Origin: Bacteroidales bacterium
GTDB taxonomy: Bacteria > Bacteroidota > Bacteroidia > Bacteroidales > PUMT01
DNA: 38,168 nt
Assembly: GCA_007133565.1 (NCBI GenBank)
Contig: SLMM01000202.1
Span: forward strand, 1-38,168
Reading direction: 5' to 3'
In this document: one piece after another, positions 1 to 7,543 of the stretch
Numbering within the stretch: position 1 is the stretch's first letter
Layout: every line of letters starts with the position of its first letter
Made by a program: the position numbers and the translations under genes
Notes under the pieces: generated by a model
Seen by the model: the letters and a program-made list of their open reading frames with translations, nothing else
The model's database searches: none
Told to the model about the DNA's origin: nothing

Positions 1-2
1 TG

Positions 3-842
3 CTTGCGAGAGGCGAAGGTTTTGGCAAGATTGCAGGGCTTGGAGTGCGTAAGATGAAGGAGATGTTCATTGAGAAGGGGTGGGGCGATGCTGCCCTCCT
101 TCAGGATATTGCCATGGAGAATAAAGGACTTGAATACTCCCAGTATATGTCGAAGGAATCTCTTGCCCAGCAAGGTGGGTACGCTATGACCAACAAGGGC
201 CCGCAGCACGATGAGGCGTGGCTGATATTCATGGACATGGTCAATAACCAGATACCGACGTTCGAGGACAAGGCAGAGGCGCTGCACTACTTCCCGATGT
301 TCCGTACATGGTTCGGACTTGTAGGGCTGTGCAAGCTTCCGTGGAATGATGTTGAGCCGGAGGGCAATGCCGAGACCGATGAGCCTGCAAAGGTGCCTGA
401 GCATGTCGACAACTACGTTACCATTTACAAGGCGGTTACCGGGCAGCCGTTTGACAAGGATGAGCTTATGAAGCAAACGGAGAGGGTTTACAACTTTCAG
501 AGGGTCTTTAACCTGCGCCGTGGTTTTGGTACCCGCGAGTATGATGCGCAGCCATACAGGGCTGCCGGACCGGTAACGGTTGAGGAGTATGAATCGAGGC
601 AGGAGCGCTATGACAAGCAGCTCAAGGAGCTTATGAACATTGATCCTGAGGGTAAGTCCACCGAAGAGAAGATAGCCATTCACCGAAAATACCGTGAAGA
701 GCGCTATGAACAACTGCTTGATGCAGTCTATCTTAGAAGGGGATGGACAAAGAACGGTGTTCCGAAGATAGAGCACCTGAAAAAATTGGGTATGGACCTG
801 CCCGAGCTGATCGAGCTCGTTAAGGACCACCAGGAGGACTGA
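3..842 (+). CDS. Aldehyde:ferredoxin oxidoreductase (AOR, tungsten-type), C-terminal part; 5' end lies outside the window
   Basis: The frame is open from base 3 (LARGEGFGKIAGLGVRKMKEMF...), so the listed start at 45 (GTG) is internal. AOR C-terminal domain character (KGPQHDEAWLIFMDMVNNQIPTFEDKAEALHYFPMFRTWFGLVGLCKLPWND...VYNFQRVFNLRRGFGTREYD). A tungstate transporter and MPT genes follow. Confidence 0.88.
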   Translation, partial: LARGEGFGKIAGLGVRKMKEMFIEKGWGDAALLQDIAMENKGLEYSQYMSKESLAQQGGYAMTNKGPQHDEAWLIFMDMVNNQIPTFEDKAEALHYFPMFRTWFGLVGLCKLPWNDVEPEGNAETDEPAKVPEHVDNYVTIYKAVTGQPFDKDELMKQTERVYNFQRVFNLRRGFGTREYDAQPYRAAGPVTVEEYESRQERYDKQLKELMNIDPEGKSTEEKIAIHRKYREERYEQLLDAVYLRRGWTKNGVPKIEHLKKLGMDLPELIELVKDHQED

Positions 843-860
843 AAAACCTTAATCTAATCC

Positions 861-894
861 AAAAGCCTGGCAGGGGTTCCTCCCGGGCTTTTTT
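861..894 (+). terminator. Rho-independent terminator after the AOR gene
   Basis: AAAAGCCTGG-caggggttcctc-CCGGGCTTTTTTT: GC stem with one G-T pair, followed by a T run, 20 bp after the stop codon. Confidence 0.75.
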
Positions 895-908
895 TATCAC
901 ATTCGCAG

Positions 909-1865
909 ATGTTAAGACGGGCTGTATATTTTAATGTATTGATTTTATTCTGTCTGGTCAGTGGACTGCAATCCTGCAACGACCGCCCCGAAACGCTGAG
1001 GATCATCCATGCGGGCAGCCTCTCGGTGCCTGTTCGCGAAGCAGCCGATTCATTCGAGGCACGGAACCCGGGTGTGAGGATCCTTACCGAGGCCTGGGGC
1101 AGCAAGGCGGGAGCAAGGAGGGTGAGCGACCTGGATGTTCCCTGCGATGTCTATATCTCGGCCGATTACAATGTAATAGACATATTCCTGATACCTGACC
1201 ATGCTTCCTGGAACATTTCCTTTGCGGGGAACGAGATGGCAATCGTTTACAACAAAGGGTCCCGCTATAGTGGAGAGATTAATCCTGAAAACTGGTACCG
1301 GGTGCTGCTGAGGGATGATGTTGTCTATGGCAGGTCGGATCCCGATTCGGATCCCTGCGGGGTGAGGTCGGTATTTGTTACCCGGCTTGCCGAATTGTAT
1401 TACGGAGAGCCGGGCCTTTCTGAAAGGCTCCTCTCGCGGCACCGTAACATGATAAGGCCCAAGGAGACCGATCTGCTGGCTTTGCTTGAAAAGAATGCGC
1501 TCGATTATATCTTCCTGTACCGTTCGGTGGCTGAACAGCACGGACTGCAGTTTGTACTGCTTCCCGGCGAGCTGAACCTGAAGGATCCCGGGCTGAATGA
1601 CTGGTATGCCAGGGCAAGCGTTGAGGTCAGGGGAACCCGTCCGGGAGAGACGATGACGGAAACAGGCGAGGCGATGATATACGGCATTACCATACCTCAT
1701 AAAACAGATAATAATTTACTGGCAGAGGAGTTTGTACGGTTTTTCCTTTCGGAGGATGGACAGGCCATCATGGAGCGCAACGGCCAGAACAGCATTGTGC
1801 CGGCAGAATCTTCGACATACAGGATGGTGCCTAAGAGCCTCAGGCAGTTCGTGCTGGCAGACTGA
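909..1865 (+). CDS. wtpA: Tungstate/molybdate ABC transporter substrate-binding lipoprotein (WtpA family)
   Basis: Lipobox-like signal (LILFCLVSGLQSC) and WtpA/ModA-type motifs (RIIHAGSLSVPVREAADSFEARNPGVRILTEAWGS, DVYISADYNVID). Followed by permease and ATPase genes. Confidence 0.85.
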   Translation: MLRRAVYFNVLILFCLVSGLQSCNDRPETLRIIHAGSLSVPVREAADSFEARNPGVRILTEAWGSKAGARRVSDLDVPCDVYISADYNVIDIFLIPDHASWNISFAGNEMAIVYNKGSRYSGEINPENWYRVLLRDDVVYGRSDPDSDPCGVRSVFVTRLAELYYGEPGLSERLLSRHRNMIRPKETDLLALLEKNALDYIFLYRSVAEQHGLQFVLLPGELNLKDPGLNDWYARASVEVRGTRPGETMTETGEAMIYGITIPHKTDNNLLAEEFVRFFLSEDGQAIMERNGQNSIVPAESSTYRMVPKSLRQFVLAD

Positions 1866-1922
1866 ACAGGAAGGGACAGGCGGGCCGGGGAGGAAATGAA
1901 GGTTGGTGGTATTTCGTTGTTG

Positions 1923-1930
1923 TATTTTTG
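1923..1930 (+). promoter_or_regulatory. Candidate Bacteroidota -7 element upstream of wtpB
   Basis: TATTTTTG matches TAnnTTTG. A TTG lies 17 bp upstream (1903-1905). Located in the gap between the wtpA stop and the likely wtpB start at 1989. Confidence 0.5.
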
Positions 1931-1988
1931 TGAAAAGCATAGATTTAGGCCGTGGAATGTCTGGAGATCAGGTTCAAGTATCAGTATT

Positions 1989-2777
1989 ATGAGCGGGTTT
2001 GATCCGATGAGACTGGTTTTTGTTCTCCTGGGGGGATTGGTGTTGCTGTTTATCATAGCGCCTCTTGCCGGGATGTTCATTGCCACCTCGCCGGCAGAAT
2101 TTTTTGAGACGGCGGCCGACCGGGAGGTGGCGGGAAGCATAGGGCTTACATTATGGACCTCGATGCTGGCCACCATTATATTCGGGGTAGCCGCCATACC
2201 CTTCGCCTGGATTCTTGCAAGGAAGAAGTTTCCCTTCAAGAAGCTGGTATCAGCCATTATCGACGTTCCGGTTGTGATCCCCCACTCGGCGGCAGGTATA
2301 GCAATACTGGGTTTCGTGTCGAGAGATACCGTGGTTGGGAGATTGGGGGAGAGTGTGGGACTGAACTTCGTGGGCAGCGCACCCGGCATTATACTGGCGA
2401 TGGCCTTCGTAAGCATTCCGTTCTTGGTTAACGCGGCAAGGGACGGCTTTGCAGCGGTTCCCGAAAAACTGGAAAAGGCTGCCCTGGTCCTGGGCGCCTC
2501 ACCGGCCCGTGTTTTTTTCACAATAAGCCTTCCGCTTGCCTGGCGCTCAATTGTTTCGGGAATGATAATGATGTGGGCCCGCGGCATGAGCGAATTCGGT
2601 GCTGTTGTGATTGTAGCGTACCACCCGATGATCACTCCGGTACTTATTTATGAACGTTTCGGGGCATTCGGACTTGCATATGCACGGCCCGTGGCGGTTG
2701 TATTCATCTGTGTCTGCCTGGCTTTTTTTGTGCTGCTTCGCATGCTTTCATCGAAATATGACAATGCTGAAAGTTGA
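1989..2777 (+). CDS. wtpB: Tungstate/molybdate ABC transporter permease
   Basis: Multi-TM permease with the EAA-type loop (AARDGFAAVPEKLEKAALVLGASPARVFFTISLPLAWRSI). The ORF is open from 1896, but the first 31 codons look non-coding and contain a promoter-like box. ATG 1989 (MSGFDPMRLVFVLLGG) is a better start. Confidence 0.85.
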   Translation: MSGFDPMRLVFVLLGGLVLLFIIAPLAGMFIATSPAEFFETAADREVAGSIGLTLWTSMLATIIFGVAAIPFAWILARKKFPFKKLVSAIIDVPVVIPHSAAGIAILGFVSRDTVVGRLGESVGLNFVGSAPGIILAMAFVSIPFLVNAARDGFAAVPEKLEKAALVLGASPARVFFTISLPLAWRSIVSGMIMMWARGMSEFGAVVIVAYHPMITPVLIYERFGAFGLAYARPVAVVFICVCLAFFVLLRMLSSKYDNAES

Positions 2778-3816
2778 AAACATATCGGTCAGGCTCGGTA
2801 AATTTGAGCTGAGGGATGTAATCTTTACGGCTGACCCGGGCGGGTACTTCGTACTGCTGGGCATGTCGGGGGCCGGGAAGAGTGTGTTGCTACAGGTTGT
2901 GGGGGGACTGATACGGCCTGACAGAGGCCGTGTGATCCTGAACGGCCGGGATATTACGAGCGAAAAGATACAGAAACGGGGAGTGGGACTGGTTTTCCAG
3001 GATTCGGCCCTTTTCCCCCATATGAGCGTGTACAGGAATATTGCATACCCGCTGTTATCCGGCAGAATGGGGCGTTCCCAGGTACGCCGGCGGGTAGGGG
3101 AGCTTGCCGACATCACGAGGGTGGCCCACCTGTTGAAGCGAACACCCCTCAACCTTTCCGGGGGTGAACAACAAAGGGTGGCCCTGGCACGTGCCCTTGC
3201 CCCGGAGCCTGAGCTTCTGCTGTTGGATGAGCCGCTCTCTTCGCTTGACGTTCGGCTCAGGTCGGACCTCAGGGCTTTACTGAGGGATATAAACGGCAGA
3301 GGACAAACCATGGTTCACGTTACACACGACTATGAGGAGGCAGCAATGCTGGCAGGGCGGATTGGTGTGATAGAGAATGGTACGGTGGTGCAGACAGGCA
3401 CCCCGGGGGAGGTGTTTCTGAACCCCCGCTCTGAATTTGTTGCCCGGTTTGTTGGTATCAGGAATATTTTTGGCGGGACACTTGGCGGGAATAAGGGAAC
3501 GCTGAGAAATTTCATTTCAGGTGGCATAAAGTTTACCCTTCTGAGCGATGAGCCTCCGGGTGAAGGATTTGTAGTGGTAAGGGCTGAAGATATTGTAATA
3601 TCTGCCTCTAGACCCTCCTCTTCGGCCGTGAATAATTTCCCGGGAACGGTCAGGTCTGTTCAGCCGGCGCGTATCGGTGCCGAGATGATGGTTGATATAG
3701 GCATTGAGCTGGGTGCGCTTGTGTCGGAAGAGTCGGTGGCATCACTGGGGCTCAAACCGGGAAAAAAGGTGTGGGTCAGCCTGAAGGCAACGGCAATAAA
3801 ATACATCAGAAGATGA
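2758..3816 (+). CDS. wtpC: Tungstate/molybdate ABC transporter ATP-binding protein
   Basis: Walker A GMSGAGKS, signature LSGGEQQRVALARAL, Walker B LLLLDEPLSSLD, H-loop VTHD, and a C-terminal Mo/W-binding-like domain. Start at 2758 or 2764 overlaps the end of wtpB. The ORF-track start at 2650 is too early. Confidence 0.9.
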   Translation: MTMLKVENISVRLGKFELRDVIFTADPGGYFVLLGMSGAGKSVLLQVVGGLIRPDRGRVILNGRDITSEKIQKRGVGLVFQDSALFPHMSVYRNIAYPLLSGRMGRSQVRRRVGELADITRVAHLLKRTPLNLSGGEQQRVALARALAPEPELLLLDEPLSSLDVRLRSDLRALLRDINGRGQTMVHVTHDYEEAAMLAGRIGVIENGTVVQTGTPGEVFLNPRSEFVARFVGIRNIFGGTLGGNKGTLRNFISGGIKFTLLSDEPPGEGFVVVRAEDIVISASRPSSSAVNNFPGTVRSVQPARIGAEMMVDIGIELGALVSEESVASLGLKPGKKVWVSLKATAIKYIRR

Positions 3817-4361
3817 GAGTGCTGAAAAATATGCTTATTGCAGGCGGGACAGGCCGCAATGCCGGTAAAACTGAATACATGTGCCGCATCATCGGCAGGC
3901 TGTCGGGCTACAAGGAGATCATTACCCTGAAAATATCAGGCATAATGCCCGGCAATGACCCCTATCACGGCCGGCATGGCCCCCCGCCCGAAAAGTTCCG
4001 GCTGATTGAGGAGACCAGCCGTGACGGTGTGAAGGATAGCTCGAAGATGCTGCTGGCCGGGGCTGCCAGGGCATTTTATCTTCGGACAAAGGATGAGTGC
4101 ATGGAAGAGGCGCTGGACCACTTTTTCAGGGTTGTCGACCAGCATGCTTTTATTTTGGCCGAATCTGCCAGGCTGAGAAAGATAGTCCGACCCGGCCTCT
4201 TCATAATGGTCAGGAGGGAGGGTGATGAGAACACTATGAAGAGCGTTGCAGATCTCATACATTTGGCAGATGTTATGGTCAATTCAGACGGCGCCTCTTT
4301 TGACCCGCAACCCGAAAGGATCGGACTGGATAAAAAGGGCTGGCATCTTGACGGTAATTGA
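3813..4361 (+). CDS. P-loop NTPase, MobB-like (pterin-cofactor associated)
   Basis: N-terminal P-loop GGTGRNAGKTE. The ATGA overlap with the wtpC stop places it in the operon. The C-terminal half is divergent. Confidence 0.6.
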   Translation: MRVLKNMLIAGGTGRNAGKTEYMCRIIGRLSGYKEIITLKISGIMPGNDPYHGRHGPPPEKFRLIEETSRDGVKDSSKMLLAGAARAFYLRTKDECMEEALDHFFRVVDQHAFILAESARLRKIVRPGLFIMVRREGDENTMKSVADLIHLADVMVNSDGASFDPQPERIGLDKKGWHLDGN

Positions 4362-4401
4362 ACTCCGGCTGAAACGGCAAGGTAAGATGAGTATAATTGC
4401 T

Positions 4402-4409
4402 TATTTTTG
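4402..4409 (+). promoter_or_regulatory. Candidate Bacteroidota -7 element upstream of moeA
   Basis: TATTTTTG matches TAnnTTTG, about 24 bp before ATG 4433. No clear -33 box. Confidence 0.4.
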
Positions 4410-4432
4410 TGTAGCGTTAACGTAAAAAAATC

Positions 4433-5617
4433 ATGATATCTATGATGTCGTTCGATGAGGCCCTCAGGTTAGTTGAAGGAAATGCAGTAAGACTGCAGGA
4501 TGAAAAGGTCACTCTCAGCGAAGCAGCAGGCAGGGTGCTTGCAGAGGATGTCATATCAGATACCGACATGCCGCCCTTTAACAAATCGGCAATGGACGGT
4601 TTCGCCTGCAGGCGTGTCGACCTTGGGGGCAGGATCAGGGTTACCGGAACAATAAAAGCGGGGGATATGCCGCAGGATCGGATCGGACCGGGTATGTGTA
4701 TGCGTATAATGACAGGTGCACGTGTGCCCGATGGGGCAGATTGTGTTATAATGGTTGAACATACCAGGAATGATGGAGAAGACCATATCAGGTTTACAGG
4801 GGGCAAAACAGCCGTGAACATTGCATTCAGGGGTGAGGATCTGAGGGAGGGCAGCGTTGCCCTGGAGAAAGGGACCCTCCTCAGGCCGCAGCATATTGCA
4901 ATTCTTGCTTCGGCAGGATGTACCCGCCCCGATGTGTACCGGCAACCCCGCGTCGCGGTGCTGACAACGGGTGATGAGATTGTTGAGCCCGGCCGGAAAC
5001 CGGAGGGAACACATATACGTAACAGCAACGGGAGCCAGTTGATGGCCCAGGTGGCTGCTGCCGGCTGTGCCGGCGACTACAGGGGCATCGCAGGCGACAG
5101 CATTGACGAAACAATGACGGCTGTTACATCTGCCACGGAGGCAAATGACGTATTGCTTGTTACCGGCGGGGTGTCGATGGGCGATTTCGACTTTGTGCCC
5201 CATATACTCAAAGAAGCCGGGTTTGAGCTGTTCTTTGAAAAGGTGGCTGTTAAACCGGGTCGTCCGACCCTGTTCGGGCGCAGGAACAATGTTTTTGTTT
5301 TCGGGCTGCCTGGCAATCCCGTTTCATCATTCACCATATTTGAGATCATGGTTAAGCCCCTGCTATACAGGATGAGCGGCCATGAATACCGTCCCCCGGC
5401 ATTGCGGTTTCCCATTGCAATCGACTATAACAGAAAGAAGGCTGACCGGGTGGCATGGTCTCCTGTTTCGATCAGTGATATTGGAGAGGTAGTTCCTTTG
5501 GAATATCATGGTTCGGCACATATACATGCGTTTACGGATGCGTGGGGACTGATGGCAATGCCTGCGGGTGTCTTTTCATACAAAAAAGGAGATCTGGTTG
5601 ATGTTAGACAGGTATAA
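4433..5617 (+). CDS. moeA: Molybdopterin molybdotransferase MoeA
   Basis: MoeA motifs: DMPPFNKSAMDGFA, GMCMRIMTGARVPDGADCVIMVE, VAVLTTGDEI, THIRNSNGSQL, GGVSMGDFDFVPHIL, GLPGNPVSS. Confidence 0.93.
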   Translation: MISMMSFDEALRLVEGNAVRLQDEKVTLSEAAGRVLAEDVISDTDMPPFNKSAMDGFACRRVDLGGRIRVTGTIKAGDMPQDRIGPGMCMRIMTGARVPDGADCVIMVEHTRNDGEDHIRFTGGKTAVNIAFRGEDLREGSVALEKGTLLRPQHIAILASAGCTRPDVYRQPRVAVLTTGDEIVEPGRKPEGTHIRNSNGSQLMAQVAAAGCAGDYRGIAGDSIDETMTAVTSATEANDVLLVTGGVSMGDFDFVPHILKEAGFELFFEKVAVKPGRPTLFGRRNNVFVFGLPGNPVSSFTIFEIMVKPLLYRMSGHEYRPPALRFPIAIDYNRKKADRVAWSPVSISDIGEVVPLEYHGSAHIHAFTDAWGLMAMPAGVFSYKKGDLVDVRQV

Positions 5618-6419
5618 CAGGAGGATCAACTATCTGCGTGTTTCGGTAACGGACAGGTGCAATTTGCGGTGCCGGTATTGCATGCCCTGCGGTGATTTCG
5701 TGATGCTCAGGCATGAAGATATATTAAGATTCCATGAGATCGTTGAGGTAGTGCGGGAAGGAGTTGCCATGGGAATTGACAAGGTGCGCATAACCGGCGG
5801 CGAGCCGCTGGTAAGGAGGGATATAGTTAAGCTCACTGGTATGATAGCTTCTGTAAGGGGTGTAAATGATCTTGCAATGACCACCAACGGGGTCTTGCTG
5901 GAAAGATTTGCCCGCCCCCTTCGCGAGGCGGGACTGATGAGGCTGAATGTAAGCCTTGACACAATGGACCGGGCAAGATTCAGCGAACTGACCTCGGGAG
6001 GTAATATTGACGATGTGGTAAGGGGTATTGATGCAGCGGTGTCGGCAGGGCTCACCCCGATGAAGATTAACTGCGTGGTTGCCGGTTCGTCCGGCCTGCC
6101 CGGCTCATCTGGCGCATCCGACGCCCTGGATGTAAAGGAGTTTGCTGATAAAAGGGGGCTTCAGGTCAGATTCATCCGTCAGATGGACCTCGACGGTGGT
6201 GAGTTTTCGGTTGTCGAAGGGGGAGAAGGTGGTGACTGCCCCAGGTGCAACCGGCTGAGGCTGACTGCCAGCGGGAAAGTCAAGCCATGCCTTTTCAGCG
6301 ATATAGCCTTTGATGTCAGAACTCTCGGGGCCAGAAAGGCTTTGTTTGAAGCGGTGTTGCACAAACCGGAGCATGGAACCGCATGCAGTACAGATCATTT
6401 TTATAATATCGGAGGATGA
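5601..6419 (+). CDS. moaA: GTP 3',8-cyclase-like radical SAM protein (MoaA), short form of about 272 aa
   Basis: Radical SAM CxxxCxxC (CNLRCRYC), GGEPLVR, C-terminal second-cluster motif CPRCNRLRLTASGKVKPC (CX2CX13C), and terminal IGG. ATG 5601 (MLDRYNRRINYLRVSVTDRCN) overlaps the end of moeA. Confidence 0.85.
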   Translation: MLDRYNRRINYLRVSVTDRCNLRCRYCMPCGDFVMLRHEDILRFHEIVEVVREGVAMGIDKVRITGGEPLVRRDIVKLTGMIASVRGVNDLAMTTNGVLLERFARPLREAGLMRLNVSLDTMDRARFSELTSGGNIDDVVRGIDAAVSAGLTPMKINCVVAGSSGLPGSSGASDALDVKEFADKRGLQVRFIRQMDLDGGEFSVVEGGEGGDCPRCNRLRLTASGKVKPCLFSDIAFDVRTLGARKALFEAVLHKPEHGTACSTDHFYNIGG

Positions 6420-6424
6420 TAAAA

Positions 6425-6883
6425 ATGGACAGGAAACTGACACATACCGATAGCAAGGGCAGGGCCGCGATGGTTGATGTCGGCCATAAACCCGAACAGT
6501 TGCGGATTGCAGCGGCGTGCGGGTTTATAAGGATGCAGGCTGAGACGGTGAAGCTTGTAAGGGATAACAGCATCAAAAAAGGGGATGTGCTGAAGGTGGC
6601 GGAAATTGCCGGAATACAGGCGGCAAAGCAGACACCTGCCCTTATCCCACTGTGCCATAACCTGGAATTGTCTCAGGTAAATGTTACAGCTACAATAATG
6701 GATGACGGCATTGAGGTTAAGACAGAATGCAGGTGTACGGCCAGAACCGGTGTTGAGATGGAGGCGCTGACCGCTGCCAGTGTTGCCCTGCTTACCATAT
6801 ACGATATGTGCAAATCGGCCGACACGTCGATGGTGATAGAGGGAATAACGCTTTCCGGCAAATCAAAAAAAGACATTCAATAA
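6425..6883 (+). CDS. moaC: Cyclic pyranopterin monophosphate synthase MoaC
   Basis: MoaC motifs: MVDVGHKPE, KGDVLKVAEIAGIQAAKQTPALIPLCHNL, RTGVEMEALTAASVALLTIYDMCK. ATG 6416 is an alternative start. Confidence 0.93.
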   Translation: MDRKLTHTDSKGRAAMVDVGHKPEQLRIAAACGFIRMQAETVKLVRDNSIKKGDVLKVAEIAGIQAAKQTPALIPLCHNLELSQVNVTATIMDDGIEVKTECRCTARTGVEMEALTAASVALLTIYDMCKSADTSMVIEGITLSGKSKKDIQ

Positions 6884-7530
6884 TGGGAAAAACTTTTACC
6901 CTGAAATCGTTACTGATAATGCTGTTGCCCTTTATTGTCCTGTGGACGGTGGGCAGCTGCGGAAAGCGGCAAACATACAATTTCAGCAGAACACCTGCTT
7001 TTTCAGATGGGTATGTAAATGTTGTCATTGAAATACCGGCAGGAACGAACCGTATTGTTGTATATGACCAGGACAGCCGGATGTTTATTTGTGAACAGGA
7101 GAACGGGTCTGAGAAAATTATTGATTTTCTTCCCTATCCTACCAACTACGGTTTTGTGCCCGGAACATTTACTGATCCGGTTTTGGGAGGAGATGGCAGA
7201 CCTGTAGCAATAATGGTTATTTGCGAAAGCCTCCCGACAGGAACGGTTATTGAGGTTATACCTCTTCTGGTGCTGTATTTTGATGATGAACTCGGACTCC
7301 GCAGCAGGCTTGCCGATCCTGTGGTTATATCAGTGCCGGCGCGCGAAAGGGAACGAGTTATTCGTGCCGGCACCTATGAGGACCTGTTTGATGATTATCC
7401 GGATCTTGTGGATATTCTTGTCAAATGGCTCGGTTCTTATGAGGGAGCAGGATCAAAGAAGTTACGTGCAATGGGTGACGGTGATGTTGCATTGAAAGAG
7501 ATAAGAAAGTGGGAGGTAAGAAGGTTATGA
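6883..7530 (+). CDS. Lipoprotein homologous to family-I inorganic pyrophosphatase, active site apparently degenerate
   Basis: Signal/lipobox (LWTVGSC). PPase framework YVNVVIEIPAGTN...IIDFLPYPTNYGFVPGTF...GGDGRPVAIMVICESLPTGTVIEVIPL. The catalytic DGDPxD is replaced by DGRPVA. The ATG overlaps the moaC stop (TAATG). Confidence 0.72.
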   Translation: MGKTFTLKSLLIMLLPFIVLWTVGSCGKRQTYNFSRTPAFSDGYVNVVIEIPAGTNRIVVYDQDSRMFICEQENGSEKIIDFLPYPTNYGFVPGTFTDPVLGGDGRPVAIMVICESLPTGTVIEVIPLLVLYFDDELGLRSRLADPVVISVPARERERVIRAGTYEDLFDDYPDLVDILVKWLGSYEGAGSKKLRAMGDGDVALKEIRKWEVRRL

Positions 7531-7543
7531 ATTTATACACATT

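Noticed and set aside
1050-1700. 216-aa minus-strand ORF antisense to wtpA
   Set aside because: Shadow ORF of wtpA with no motif support.
1697-2635. 312-aa minus-strand ORF antisense to wtpB
   Set aside because: Fully antisense to a clear permease gene, with biased composition and no recognisable family; a by-product of codon usage.
4362-4432. Possible molybdenum-cofactor riboswitch upstream of moeA
   Set aside because: Only 71 bp are available and no multi-stem structure is evident; a simple promoter explains the spacer better.
4417-5203. Overlapping 203- and 215-aa minus-strand ORFs inside moeA
   Set aside because: moeA is strongly supported by motifs; the antisense ORFs have no domain character.
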